64,000 nucleotides of DNA from Aradus depressus (lineage: Eukaryota; Arthropoda; Insecta; Hemiptera; Aradidae): assembly GCA_963662175.1 (NCBI GenBank), contig OY759227.1, positions 1,582,501 to 1,646,500 of the forward strand, in the 5' to 3' direction. Made by a program: the position numbers and the translations under genes. This document shows positions 44,778 to 54,529 of the stretch, piece by piece. Numbering within the stretch: position 1 is the stretch's first letter; each line of letters opens with the position of its first letter. The notes beneath the pieces were generated by a model that did not search any database, had not been told where the DNA came from, and worked only from the letters and a program-made list of their open reading frames with translations.

Positions 44778-46495
44778 CTACGTTGAATACCACATCACAA
44801 GTAGACTATCAAACCCGTTACTACAGTATTCTTTACCGTTGTCTGACTGGAGACATTTGATACTTCTTCCGGTTTGATTTTCCATATGACTCTTATATTG
44901 CTCAAACGCCGATATCACTCCTTTCTTTCGTCCTAGAAGGTAGATTTCTGACCATCTAGAGGCATCATCTATAAAGGAGACAAAATACTTAGCTCCATTT
45001 AGAGATTGCACTCGAGTTTTACCAACAACATCTGAATGAACAATTTTTAATGGCTCACTACATGGTAATTTACTCTTTGTATAGGGCAAACTAGTCATTT
45101 TTCCTCTAATACAAGTATCACATTCAGGAACTTCTATTTTACCAGCATCCAGTCCCATGGTATCTTTAATTACTCTGACCACATCCTTGAAGTTTAAATG
45201 GCCTAGCTTCTTGTGCCATTCTTGGAGATCAACTTGACTGACATGAGCAGATACCTTAGCAAACTGGGAACTCTGTGAAAGAAAATATAAATTATTCTTT
45301 CTAATTGCACTGAGTCTTACTCTGCCTTCATTATCCGTAATTATCGCTGAATTTTTGGTAAAAGTTACACTATGACCCCTATCAGTAATCTTGGCAACTG
45401 ATACTAAGTTTGACCTTAAATCAGGAACAAATAACGTGTCCTTCAACTCAACCATCTTTGAGTATCCCTCACAATTTAAAGGAATCATAACATTACCAGA
45501 TCCTTGAACATCGGTTGACGAGTTACTAGCTAAGTGCAAGGTCCCACAGGTAGATTCTCTCAGTACCTCAAACTTTTCTCGGTCATTACATAAGTGACTA
45601 GTACAACCACTATCTAAAATCCAAGGTTCATCAGATAGTGACTTACCTTTCACTGATCCAGTACCAAAACACACGGCATGTGACTCGTCTGCTGCATTAG
45701 ATGCTTCATTTTTCGGACCACGTCTATTTGAGCTGTTACCTTTAATCTGCTCTTTACACTCTGCTGCTTTGTGACCAAACGCTCCACAATTATAACAGCG
45801 TATCCTACTTTCTTGCTCAGATTTATTACCGTTTCCATAAGCCTTCTTGAACTTAGATGTCTTGGAATACTTTTTATAGGCCATTGCTCCTGCTGCTTGT
45901 ACAAGTTCATCATTACTTTGGGTCTCAGCATGCTCTAATATTTTTGCTTTCAAAACATCTGTTGATGGCAACTCATCACGAGCTTCAATTGCTAACCTAA
46001 ACTGCTCAAAACTAGCAGGCAAGCTATAAAGTAATGCAATTGATACAACATCTGGATGAAAGTTAACTTTCATTGCAGCTAATTTATCCAAGGCACCAAA
46101 AAATCGACGAACATGTTCCCTAATGTCGTCTCCCTCTTGAAGTTTAGTGAATAATAAGGTTTTCAACAATTGTACCTTCTTCAGAGGTCCTTGAGGGGCA
46201 AAAACACTTGCTAACTTAAGCCATACCTCTCTGGATGTTTCACAATCACTGACATGATGTAGCTCCTCCGCTCCAATCGATAATATTAAATCAGCTTTGG
46301 CTATTTGATCTTTTTCAAGCCAATTGCTACGTTCAAGTTCTCTTGCTGCAGCATCAGCTCCAGTTAAACTTGAAGGAAGAGTTTGGTTCCATCAACATAA
46401 CCCCAAACACCATTTTTCACTAGCATAGCTTGAGCGTGAATTTTCCAGGAATCATAATTATCTTTCTTCAATTCACAAATCTTAATTACACTCAT
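44778..46495 (-). pseudogene. Copia Gag, protease and integrase core
   Basis: Gag starts at ATG 46495 (MSVIKICELKKDNYDSWKI). One frameshift near 46385 interrupts it. The rest is open to 44778: zinc knuckle (CYNCGAFGHKAAEC), protease (WILDSGCTSHLCND), the GAG-pre-integrase zinc region (WHKKLGHLNFKD; CDTCIRGK) and the integrase core Asp residues (KIVHSDVVG; LQSDNGKEYC). The frame is lost at VMWYST where a 1-base change cuts the integrase before its Glu. Confidence 0.9.
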
Positions 46496-46591
46496 TTTTA
46501 TTTCTCACTATTTGAAGAGACGTATTAATGTAACCTCAAATTTTTGTACAAACAATTATTTGTATTTTAATTCACACCTGGGCCCATAACC

Positions 46592-46801
46592 TGTTAAGAT
46601 ATACCTTTTAGGTGGAAGCAAATAATTATGTGAGAAAATAACTTTTAATATAACAAAAGTACATTCATATAGATTACCTAATTGACTAGACTTTTTGGTA
46701 TATACGACAATCACATGTCAATAGTAAACAACTGATATTAATAATCCAGTATACTCATTAATGGGACGTGACGTATTTGGTGGAAAGATTTAAATCTAAC
46801 A
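46592..46801 (-). repeat. Copia 5' LTR
   Basis: 210 bp. Partner 42169-42378. Confidence 0.95.
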
Positions 46802-48165
46802 ATATAAGTATATTTTTTGAATTAATAAGAAGTAATTGAGAAAAGTTAGTAGTTAAAATAAGAAGATTTTTTAAAATGATAAAAGGAGAAAATAATTAAG
46901 AAGTGTTATTGGTCGAGACACAATATTGTTTTTAAATTTAATGGGAAGAAAGGAATTTAAGATTTTAAAATACGAAATTATATTTGGAATTTTTTTTTAA
47001 CTAGAAGTTTTTGTTTTATTGATAGGAAGATGTTTATGGTCATTTTTTTTGCATAACCATTTTAAGATAGGAAAATGACAATTTTAAATAGGGTAAAGAG
47101 TGAAAGAAAAGAGTGAAGATGCGTAGAATAAAAGGTTTTATAAATAATTTTATCCAAGATCGATTCATAAAAGAGCAGAAAAAAGTAATAAATAATAATT
47201 AGAAAGAGATATAGGGATTTTTTTTAAATAATTTGTATGGACGTTAGTGAAACTTAGTGGAGCATTAATTATGGAGAATAATTTGTTTATGAGAAGAGAG
47301 CTATCAGAGAACAGGTAGCTAGGTATTTTTTGAGATGGCCTACCCAAGGAAGGGAGGATCCATGAAATCTACGACGATATAAAGTAATAATATGTGTTAG
47401 AAACATATGAGATATTTTTTGAGTGTATGAGATTATTTTTTTTGATGTTTAGGAGAAATGAAGGATATGTAGGGAATGGGTGAAGACCTGATTAACGTCC
47501 CATAAATAATAAGAAATATATACTTATAAATAAATAAGAAAATAAGATGGATTTTTGATTGTTCGAAGGTAGATGATAGGATGAAATATTTATAAAATGG
47601 GACAAAAGAAGGAAAGATTTGAATTTAGAAGGCAACCCGTTTCTTTTTGTCATTGATAAGAAGAAAAGAAAACATTTTCGAGTCGACCCAGATTTTATTT
47701 GAGAAATTTTAAATATTAAAATGAAATTAATTGAATTGGTTATCCATATTTTAGAGAAAATTAGTTGATGTTATGTTTCTGTTTTTTTTTTGTTTGCATA
47801 AAATAAGTTGATTACTGTGAAAGATGGAGAAAGGTCGAAAATTATGTAAAATAAATATTGAAGCTTTGGTACCCATAGTTAAAATTAATAATTTGTTTTC
47901 TTTTATATTAATTATAGATGTCTTGTAAATATATTATTCAAACCCTAGTAAGTTGTGTTTTTTTAAATGAAATTCGTGTATAGTTTGAAAATAAATGAGT
48001 TAATTTTTTTTTGTTAATTATAGATTTAGGTATAAGTTGTTTAATCACTAGTTTTTTTTTGTTGTATAGATTTTTTTTTTGTTTCGTTTTTTTTGTATGG
48101 AAATTATTGTATGTAGGAATAAAATTGTCCTATGTACAATTTTAGTAAAATAAGGGGAGGGTAAA
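46802..48165. other. Element III non-coding region (right of copia)
   Basis: No gene. Similar in order and wording to 15950-16760. Ends at the purine tract and 3' LTR. Confidence 0.5.
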
Positions 48166-49139
48166 TGTAATGTGGGCAATTTGCGTAGGCCAAATATAAT
48201 TTTATTTAAAGTTTGTAAATAGTATATGTATATAAGTAAGAAATAAACCCTTAATTTTGGAGGCTGGCTAGAGGGACCCGGTTCAGGTATCGAGAGATAG
48301 CACAGAGGGCACCATCAAGTACCTGAAGGAGGATTTATACAGCCCTTTTACAATCCAGTTGACAGAAGAAAGAAGATATTATCGGATTATACCTCTAAAC
48401 CTTCGTTTAGAAGCCTATAAAACTATCTGGAATGTCCAAATTAAAGTGGACAGAGGTCAAATTGATTGCCTCCCAGGCAAACAGCAAACTTCCCGAGATA
48501 GCAGAACAAGAGAGGGGGAACCAGTCCAGGAGTCTTGGAGTCCACTTTCTAGAGTTCTAGTCCAGAGGTGGAGGTGGACAGGAGTTGAGATCCAGTAGCC
48601 CTCGAGGGAAGCTCCAGCCCCCAGCATCCAACCCCAGAAGTTCAGGAGGAACTCAGCCGCTAGTCTGTTCTTCCACTCTCAAACCCTCGCAGAGCCGTCC
48701 AGCCATCATCTTCCGATTAGCCTCCAGCCCCAGCATCCATACACCATTATCAATAAGGTTTAATTTTATATTATGTTTTTAATTTTAAGTTATTTATTTT
48801 GTTGTAAATATATTAATTTCAATATGACTTGCTAGATTTTATTTGTTTGCTTCCCTTACTTATCCTAGTCAATATTGATTTAAGAATTTGGTTTTTCAAA
48901 ACTCTTTTCGCTGAACGAATTTTTTCCGCCTTTGGACTATAGAAATCCAATTTATATAGTAAAATCAGTAAATTTAAATGATCGTTCTATTACATAGGCG
49001 ACCTGGCATCTTTTGGACATTTTAAATTAGTAAAGACAAAGCATTTTTGAGAAAATCTCCGCAGTTTAGATTAAAAGTAAATTCAAAAATAGACATTTTT
49101 TATTATTAAAAACGCGACGCGCAACTCTCATTTATTACA
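48166..49139 (+). repeat. Element III 3' LTR
   Basis: Partner of 39154-40188. Followed by the atag duplication. Confidence 0.85.
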
Positions 49140-49189
49140 ATAGATTATATGCTTGTTGTTTTGTTGTTGTGAATAGGATTCCTTTATTT

Positions 49190-49444
49190 CCAATTTTAGA
49201 ATCAACATATAATTGATGAGCGAAATATTATGAAATTTATATCTTTATATGATTATATCCAAGCACCTTTGAATTGTACTCGATTTTCATCTTATAATGT
49301 ATTTCGTAAAAAAATTCAATATCTCAATGGTACTGTATTGCTTGCGTAGAACATAATGCAGATGTTTTGAGTATTTCAATAGGTGTCTGTTATTCCTATA
49401 TGGATTATTTACATATATATGATTTAGTGAGACCGGAGGGGTAG
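49190..49444 (+). pseudogene. Degraded unknown ORF next to the capsid-like pseudogene
   Basis: One frame reads IIDERNIMKFISLYDYIQAP and CTRFSSYNVFRKKIQYLNG to TAG 49347-49349. The next frame continues VEHNADVLSISIGVCYSYMD and YLHIYDLVRPEG to TAG 49442-49444. The composition is protein-like, and a 1-base slip joins them. I do not recognise it. Before Element III inserted, this lay about 190 bp downstream of the capsid-like gene on the same strand. Confidence 0.35.
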
Positions 49445-49495
49445 AAGGGTAAGAAAAAAAATATATTAAAATAAAAAAGGCCGTAGGCCCTTAAC

Positions 49496-49531
49496 GCATT
49501 GCAAATGCGAAAATATATAAAGTCTTAAAAC
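49496..49531 (+). repeat. 36-bp direct repeat, right copy
   Basis: Identical to 37486-37521. Preceded by a small hairpin (ggcc-gta-ggcc) at about 49479-49489. Confidence 0.8.
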
Positions 49532-50680
49532 ATTATGGTATGGTGACAGTGGAAAGAGATGAAGGTGTGGAAGATGAGTTTATAAAAAGAATTGTTATTT
49601 GTAAGCCCTAGATTTAGACATGACGTCACGTGAGTACACCCTTTAATATTATTTCAAAATGACGACTCATAATTTTTCAATATATTCATTTCAATTATGT
49701 GATCTTGTAAATATGTTTTAAATATTCTTTCATTTCCAATGGTTTTCAAATTTCTACGAATTAGCGCTTTGGGTAAGTACCAATTTTGGGACACATAAAA
49801 TGTTTTATTTACGTAATTGTTGAAATCACAGGATCTTTTTTTTTATTATTTGGTACAAGTAATGTAGTTTAAAATTTGCCCAGAGGTATTTATGTAATTT
49901 TTATTAGAGCTTCACTCAAAATATATTTGATAAATTTTCTTTTTAATTATTAATAATTTTTTTGTTAAGATCTTTAGTAAATTTTGTTTAATTATATTCA
50001 GTAAATTCATTTATAATTATAATCAGTCAAGTAAATTCATTTAGATACTCTTTAAAAACTTAAGTTTAATTAAATTAATTTCATTTTATTTTAATATTTT
50101 AATTAATTATTATTATTCATTAACAACTATCATTTAAATCTTTCACTGAATATATTTTAATTCTATACATTTCATTCTTTTTCACAAGTAAAGTAAAAAA
50201 GTCCGAAAAAACATTTTTTTGAATTCTCAGTATAAAAATCAAATGTATTTTTGAAAATATAAATTTATAATCGACTGTTGACCTTATTTGTTTTTTACAC
50301 AAAACCAAAAATGATGAAATCTCAGCTCTGAAACAGGAATTTGTACCAACCTACTTTCTCATTCAAATTTACTGACGATGATATAAAAGAAGCTGCTGGT
50401 AAAATATAATTTGAGCCTTAATTTCTGACACAGATATTTTTTTTTTATTATTTAGTATCTCATATTTTTTTTCTCTCTTTTATAGGCAAGCTAAGAATGA
50501 TTTACAAAGGTAGAGGGTTTCGCCAGGAATATCTAGTAGAATTTACGATGTGAATATAAATCTTTTAACTGTAATACCGATTACTTGAAATAATAAAAAA
50601 TTGATTAAAACATACTGATATTGATTTATCACCTTTTAAAAAAAAGCTAAAAAAAAAAGTTGGAAAACATTTTTTTCAAA
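49532..50680. other. AT-rich spacer, no gene seen
   Basis: Only short frames. 50330-50560 has scraps of protein-like reading without recognisable motifs. Confidence 0.45.
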
Positions 50681-50794
50681 TCACACTAATTGGGATAAAT
50701 TGACCCAGCTTCTTTCAGCCAAACCGACCCACTTCACAAATATGCGATTCCCTTTTCGTCGAAGATTTTTTTCAATGAGATAAACACCGGGATC
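50681..50794 (-). pseudogene. Polinton-type integrase C-terminal chromodomain fragment
   Basis: The - strand frame ending at TGA 50681-50683 reads VYLIEKNLRRKGNRIFVKWV then GLAERSWVNLSQLV. The aromatic cage positions (Y, W, W) and the RKGN..FVKW core are those of the chromodomain that ends Polinton (Maverick) integrases. Compare the fuller copy at 61648-61948 (VYLVEKVLRRK). Upstream integrase is not present. The fragment abuts a Penelope piece at 50795. Confidence 0.7.
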
Positions 50795-50796
50795 CC

Positions 50797-51243
50797 TTAC
50801 AAGCTATAATGCTTTTTATAAAATGCGCCGAATATGTTTTGGTTATTTGCATCTTGTAAAAGGTATGTAATGGGGTTTGTAAATCGCACCTTGACAACAT
50901 TGAAGAACTCAGGCGAGAATTGGTTAAGATAGCCTTTGGCAAATGCATTGCGTAATTTCGATATGCGGGACACAATAGGGCGAATCGGGTATCCCGGTTT
51001 GTGTAGTTTCAACAGACTGTACAAGAAGGGTGGTTTGGCATTCGTAGGCAATAGATTTCTTATTTTCTTCTCTGAAAATAAACAAGGACAGCTATTTAGT
51101 TTTTCCTTTAAAAGCTTTTTTATCTTTTCGGTCGGGTCTTTTTAAATTATTTTAGTTATTTACTTCAAGAAAATTTTCCGTTTTTCCAATGTATTCAGTT
51201 TTTGAAATTATTACAACTGAATTTCCTTTATCAGCCTTTGTAA
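50797..51243 (-). pseudogene. Penelope-like RT N-terminal fragment
   Basis: The frame 50797-51051 reads PPFLYSLLKLHKPGYPIRPI and VSRISKLRNAFAKGYLNQFS, the RT entry motif of Penelope-like elements (xPKIHKP..P.RPIVS). Upstream to 51243, with stops, KADKGNSVVIISKTEYI matches the preceding conserved phrase. The rest of the RT is absent. Confidence 0.7.
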
Positions 51244-51605
51244 CTATTTGGTCATATACTTGACACGACTGAGAACCGGACATGCCAGAACAAACAAATA
51301 TTTACATCTATTCAAAATAAAACCATCCTCCAACTGTGAACACTGCAATGAGACTGAGGACGTAATCCACATTTTCACTAAGTGCAAAAAGTACGACAAC
51401 CAGAGACAACATGAGACACTACTATCCAACGAAAACACATTTATTCAAACAATAGAGAACATTAATAACATAGAAAACGTTAACAAATTTATTACCAAAT
51501 CAAAAATAGAATTGTAACAAGAAGATAAATGGACTACTACATACTCGCTCCGGCTTTATAGGACTACAATTAGTCTTACGGCAAAATAAAATTAAAAAAA
51601 AACTA
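51244..51605 (+). pseudogene. 3' end of a non-LTR (I/Jockey-like) LINE
   Basis: The frame to 51517 has LTRLRTGHARTNKYLHLFKI, then CEHCNETEDVIHIFTKCKKY, the zinc-like C-x2-C-x7-H-x4-C tail after RNase H in I-type and related LINEs. A short 3' untranslated part ends in an A-rich tract at about 51592-51605. Confidence 0.65.
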
Positions 51606-51636
51606 TTAGGTCACTATTCTTAATTTTTTTTAAAAG

Positions 51637-52203
51637 TTGTCTGAGGACCGAGGTAGTTTGGTTTTTTGGTCTAGGTGTCTTTTTAAAGGTTTTATTAAGT
51701 CTTCACATTTGATTTTACTCATAAAGTCCAATTTCGGTGAACAGTCAATAGCGGAACCCAATCTTAACAATTTATCTCTATTGATGACTTTAAGAACAAA
51801 TTTGAACCCCTTCCCCAACACACGTATTTCTACGTTCTCTCGGGGTGTCTACCGAATTACCTGCGAATGTGGGGCTGCCTATGTCGGCCAGTCAGGTCCA
51901 AAGATTTCTACAAGAATAGGGGAACATTTACCCAGTTTTAGTAGAGTTTCCGACTTCAAAGACCACCTGATAGCCACAGGTCCCAGGTTCTTGGCCGATA
52001 AAAATGTGGAATTTTTAGATTTCGTAGATAAAGGTCCCACACTCGACTGGTTCGAAAAATTAGAAATTAAGAAATGTCTAAAAACAAAAAAAGACCTCTG
52101 CTTAAATAGGGAAACTCAATTTGAAACACCCCCCCTCCCCCTTCCTGAGCTTTGTTTTGGGGAGTGGGAGTCTTGCAGTCAGCCAGTGTCCAGCGGTCCC
52201 TGA
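51637..52203 (+). pseudogene. Penelope-like element C-terminus with GIY-YIG nuclease
   Basis: The frame holds the end of the RT thumb/linker region, KIKSNFGEQSI-like sequence and the GIY-YIG endonuclease (GVYRITCECGAAYVGQSG, STRIGEHLPSF). Next comes DHLIATGPRF and the tail ...ETPPLPLPELCFGEWESC ending TGA 52201-52203. The catalytic Tyr, Arg and the later Glu/Asp region look present, though the YVGQ-type variant of YIG is used. The RT core is missing upstream. A - strand copy lies at 54072-54510. Confidence 0.75.
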
Positions 52204-52500
52204 TACTCGAACGTGTCCCTTGACCTCTTCTCTAGAAAGGTATTTTATTTCAGACTATTTAAATTTATTGTACTGTTTTTAATTCAAATATTGTAACTTA
52301 TTGTATTTTTGGTAATTGTTAACTATTTTTAAATTGTTATATTTTATTTTTAACTTATTTATTTATTAGTTAATGATTGACATGAACTGTAAAAGCTCGT
52401 AAATTCTAATCTAATTTTTGGTTTATGTATGTTCAGATTCACCACCTGAAGATGGCAAATTGCCGAAACCAGTTGTGGTTTAAATTTAAAAAAATATATA
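52204..52500 (+). mobile_element. Penelope 3' tail
   Basis: AT-rich, non-coding. It ends with a hammerhead-like motif (52440-52479) and an A-rich stretch at 52483-52499. Confidence 0.5.
52440..52479 (+). ncRNA. Hammerhead-ribozyme-like motif 2
   Basis: ACCAC, CTGAAGA (52446-52452), stem II GGCA/TGCC with loop AAT, GAAA (52465-52468), a 2-bp stem III AC/GT, T at 52474, then GTGGT which pairs perfectly with the first ACCAC. The core allows any base at position 7, so CTGAAGA is acceptable. As in motifs 1 and 3 there is one extra T after the first core box. Confidence 0.5.
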
Positions 52501-52509
52501 TGTACTCAT

Positions 52510-53805
52510 TTAAAAAGTTAGTACACTACATCTGCCTACCACCAAGAAATATATTTCTATGCGTTGTTTTAAATTTTCTAGTTGAGATAAATGACGTGAA
52601 ATAGAAGATGGTTCATTAAGAAAACCGCCAACTAAAATCCAACCAAACTTAGATTGCCTCAATTGAGGTTTGCCTTCTCCAAGACTAACTTGGGCATTGT
52701 CTTTGAGGTCCCAAAAGAGATCTGCTCCAATCAATACATCTATTTTGGAAGGATGATTGAAATTTGGATCCTCCAATTGTAAATCTGAAGGTATGTTCCA
52801 ATTGTCAATATTGATGTAATTGGTAGGAATATACCTAGTTATTTTTGAAAGTACGAAGAAACATTCAGATTTATTGTAAGGTTTATAACTACTATTTGAA
52901 TTTACCTTGTTAGTGTCTAGATGGATGGTTTCAACATTGTTGCATCTATTTTTTTTAAATGTCATAAAATCAGAGAAGGTTGGTAATTGATAAGATGTAA
53001 CTTCCTTTTGCCATTCGTGCAAGGTGATTCTATCCAATTTACTGGTTGATGCAGCAATAATGTATCCCAGTATTCCACAGGCTGTTTAAGAGCTTCTAAT
53101 GCCTTCAAGTGTTTTGAACAGCAGTAAATTAAATGCCTCAGAGCTGATGCAGACTCCTTAACTACAGGTGAAAGACTAAAAATTGAATTAACATGCCTTT
53201 GAATTTTTATATTTATATTTAAAAATCTGTCCTTGAGTAAAGTCCATGCTACTTGATAGTTTTCTGAAGTTACTTTCTATGATACCAGCTGCCTGGCCTT
53301 TCACACAAGATTTCAAATAAAATAATTTTTGAATGTTCGTCAGAGATTCATTTGAATCCACAAGACAAGTGAACATATCACTAAATGAAATAAATTGTTC
53401 ATAAACACCATAAAAAATAGGAATACTAAGTGTTTGAAGTTTTACATTTGGAACTACATTAGGGTCCACGAGCATATTACCTGTATTTTGCGTCTTACCT
53501 GGTGAGGCTAGCCATACTGAATCTTGAAGATTTTTCTCATCAATAATACCTTCTGCCATAGCTAACAATTGAAAATAATTATTTTCAAAGGTTTCACTAT
53601 AATCAACATCTTCATCATGATTGTTTTCATCAAGTTCAATTTGTGATTGAATATCATCAAATCTCTCCCACAATTCGGTTATTTTTGACATCCTAAGTTT
53701 TAGTTCATTGAGACGGCCTTGGCCTTTAAAATTGTCCAAATAGGTCTTAATGTTAATTGAGTTTTTATTTGAAAGCTTTTTTGTTTCAACACTTTTGAAT
53801 CGCAC
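52510..53805 (-). pseudogene. BEL/Pao Gag and protease fragment
   Basis: 53188-53805 is the Gag part (LRMSKITELWERFDDIQSQI; VKLQTLSIPIFYGVYEQFIS; NIQKLFYLKSCVKGQAAGII). A shifted stretch 53037-53190 reads ALEALKQPVEYWDTLLLHQ. 52510-53037 then jumps to the protease end (PSKIDVLIGADLFWDLK; LRQSKFGWILVGGFLNEP). The zinc knuckle and protease active site are deleted. RT onwards is absent on this strand. It is not the missing half of the + strand BEL at 54530, which is opposite in orientation. Confidence 0.75.
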
Positions 53806-53879
53806 ATGATGAAAAATGAATAGAATGTAAAAAATGCTAACCTTGAATATTGAAATTTATTTTTTTTTAAATAAATAAA

Positions 53880-54062
53880 TTGTTTTCCGAACTTTCAAAA
53901 CCTTACACACCAAGAGAAATTGTCGTTAGAGAACTCCATAAACCAGCTTGTGTTAATTACCCTTATGAAAAGCGAAAAACAGGACCAGAAGTTACAAAAG
54001 CGCTAGAGACTATATTTCTCGAGAGTAAACGTATACGTAAATTATTGCTTACAGATGAAGGA
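53880..54062 (+). pseudogene. Polinton-type integrase fragment with core deletion
   Basis: SKPYTPREIVVRELHKPACV runs straight into EKRKTGPEVTKALETIFLES and KLLLTDEGRE. In the inverted copy at 57575-57836 about 150 bp of integrase core lies between the same two blocks, so this copy has an internal deletion that removes the first catalytic Asp. TDEGRE would be the second Asp of the DDE core. The fragment ends at the Penelope copy. Confidence 0.65.
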
Positions 54063-54071
54063 CGTGAAGGT

Positions 54072-54510
54072 GAGTATCGGGGACCAGCTGGACACTGGCA
54101 AGACTCCCACTCCCCAAAACAAAGCTCAGAAGGGGGAGGGGGGGTGTTTCAAATTGAGGTACCTACCCTATTTAAGCAGAGGTCTTTTTTTGTTTTTAGA
54201 CATTTCTTAATTTCTAATTTTTCGAACCAGTCGAGTGTGGGACCTTTATCTACGAAATGTAAAAATTCCACATTTTTGTCGGCCAATAACCTGTGACCTG
54301 TGGCTATCAGGTGGTCTTTGAATTCGGAAACTCTACTGTACCTGGATAAATGTTCTCCTATTCTTGTAGAAATCTTTCGACCTGACTGGCCGACATAGGC
54401 AGCCCCACATTCGCAGGTAATTCGGTAGACACCACTTCTATCTGGAAACTCAACTTTATCTTTCGGTCTCGAGATGAGGGCCCCTAGGGGTGGACAGTTT
54501 TCAATCCGAC
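54072..54510 (-). pseudogene. Penelope-like C-terminus with GIY-YIG, second copy
   Basis: Reverse complement of the 3' part of 51637-52203 with scattered differences. It includes the GIY-YIG region at about 54370-54440 and the tail before the stop near 54075. It is truncated at both ends. Confidence 0.7.
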
Positions 54511-54529
54511 ACAGAGTCCTTCATTCCTT

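Larger units (their letters stand above)
42169..46801 (-). mobile_element. Young Ty1/copia element
   Basis: Two 210-bp LTRs (42169-42378, 46592-46801, TGTTAAGATATACC...ATCTAACA) differ by one base that I can see (gggacat/gggacgt). A 5-bp duplication (atata) flanks it. On the - strand the 5' LTR is followed by the classic copia-type primer site GGTTATGGGCCCAG, matching the initiator-Met tRNA. A gagagggga tract precedes the 3' LTR. It is a single Gag-Pol frame apart from two 1-base frameshifts (near 46385 and 44780). Confidence 0.95.
39154..49139 (+). mobile_element. LTR element with coiled-coil ORF (Element III), hosting a copia element
   Basis: LTRs 39154-40188 (1035 bp) and 48166-49139 (974 bp), TGTAATG...TTATTACA, differ by indels and substitutions. 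A 4-bp duplication (atag) flanks it. A primer site TGGCAACCCCTTGTGG begins at 40192, and a purine tract (aaggggaggg) precedes the 3' LTR. The internal part without copia is about 3.3 kb and has only the Gag-like ORF at 40380-41243. 41244-42168 and 46802-48165 are non-coding. Confidence 0.85.
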
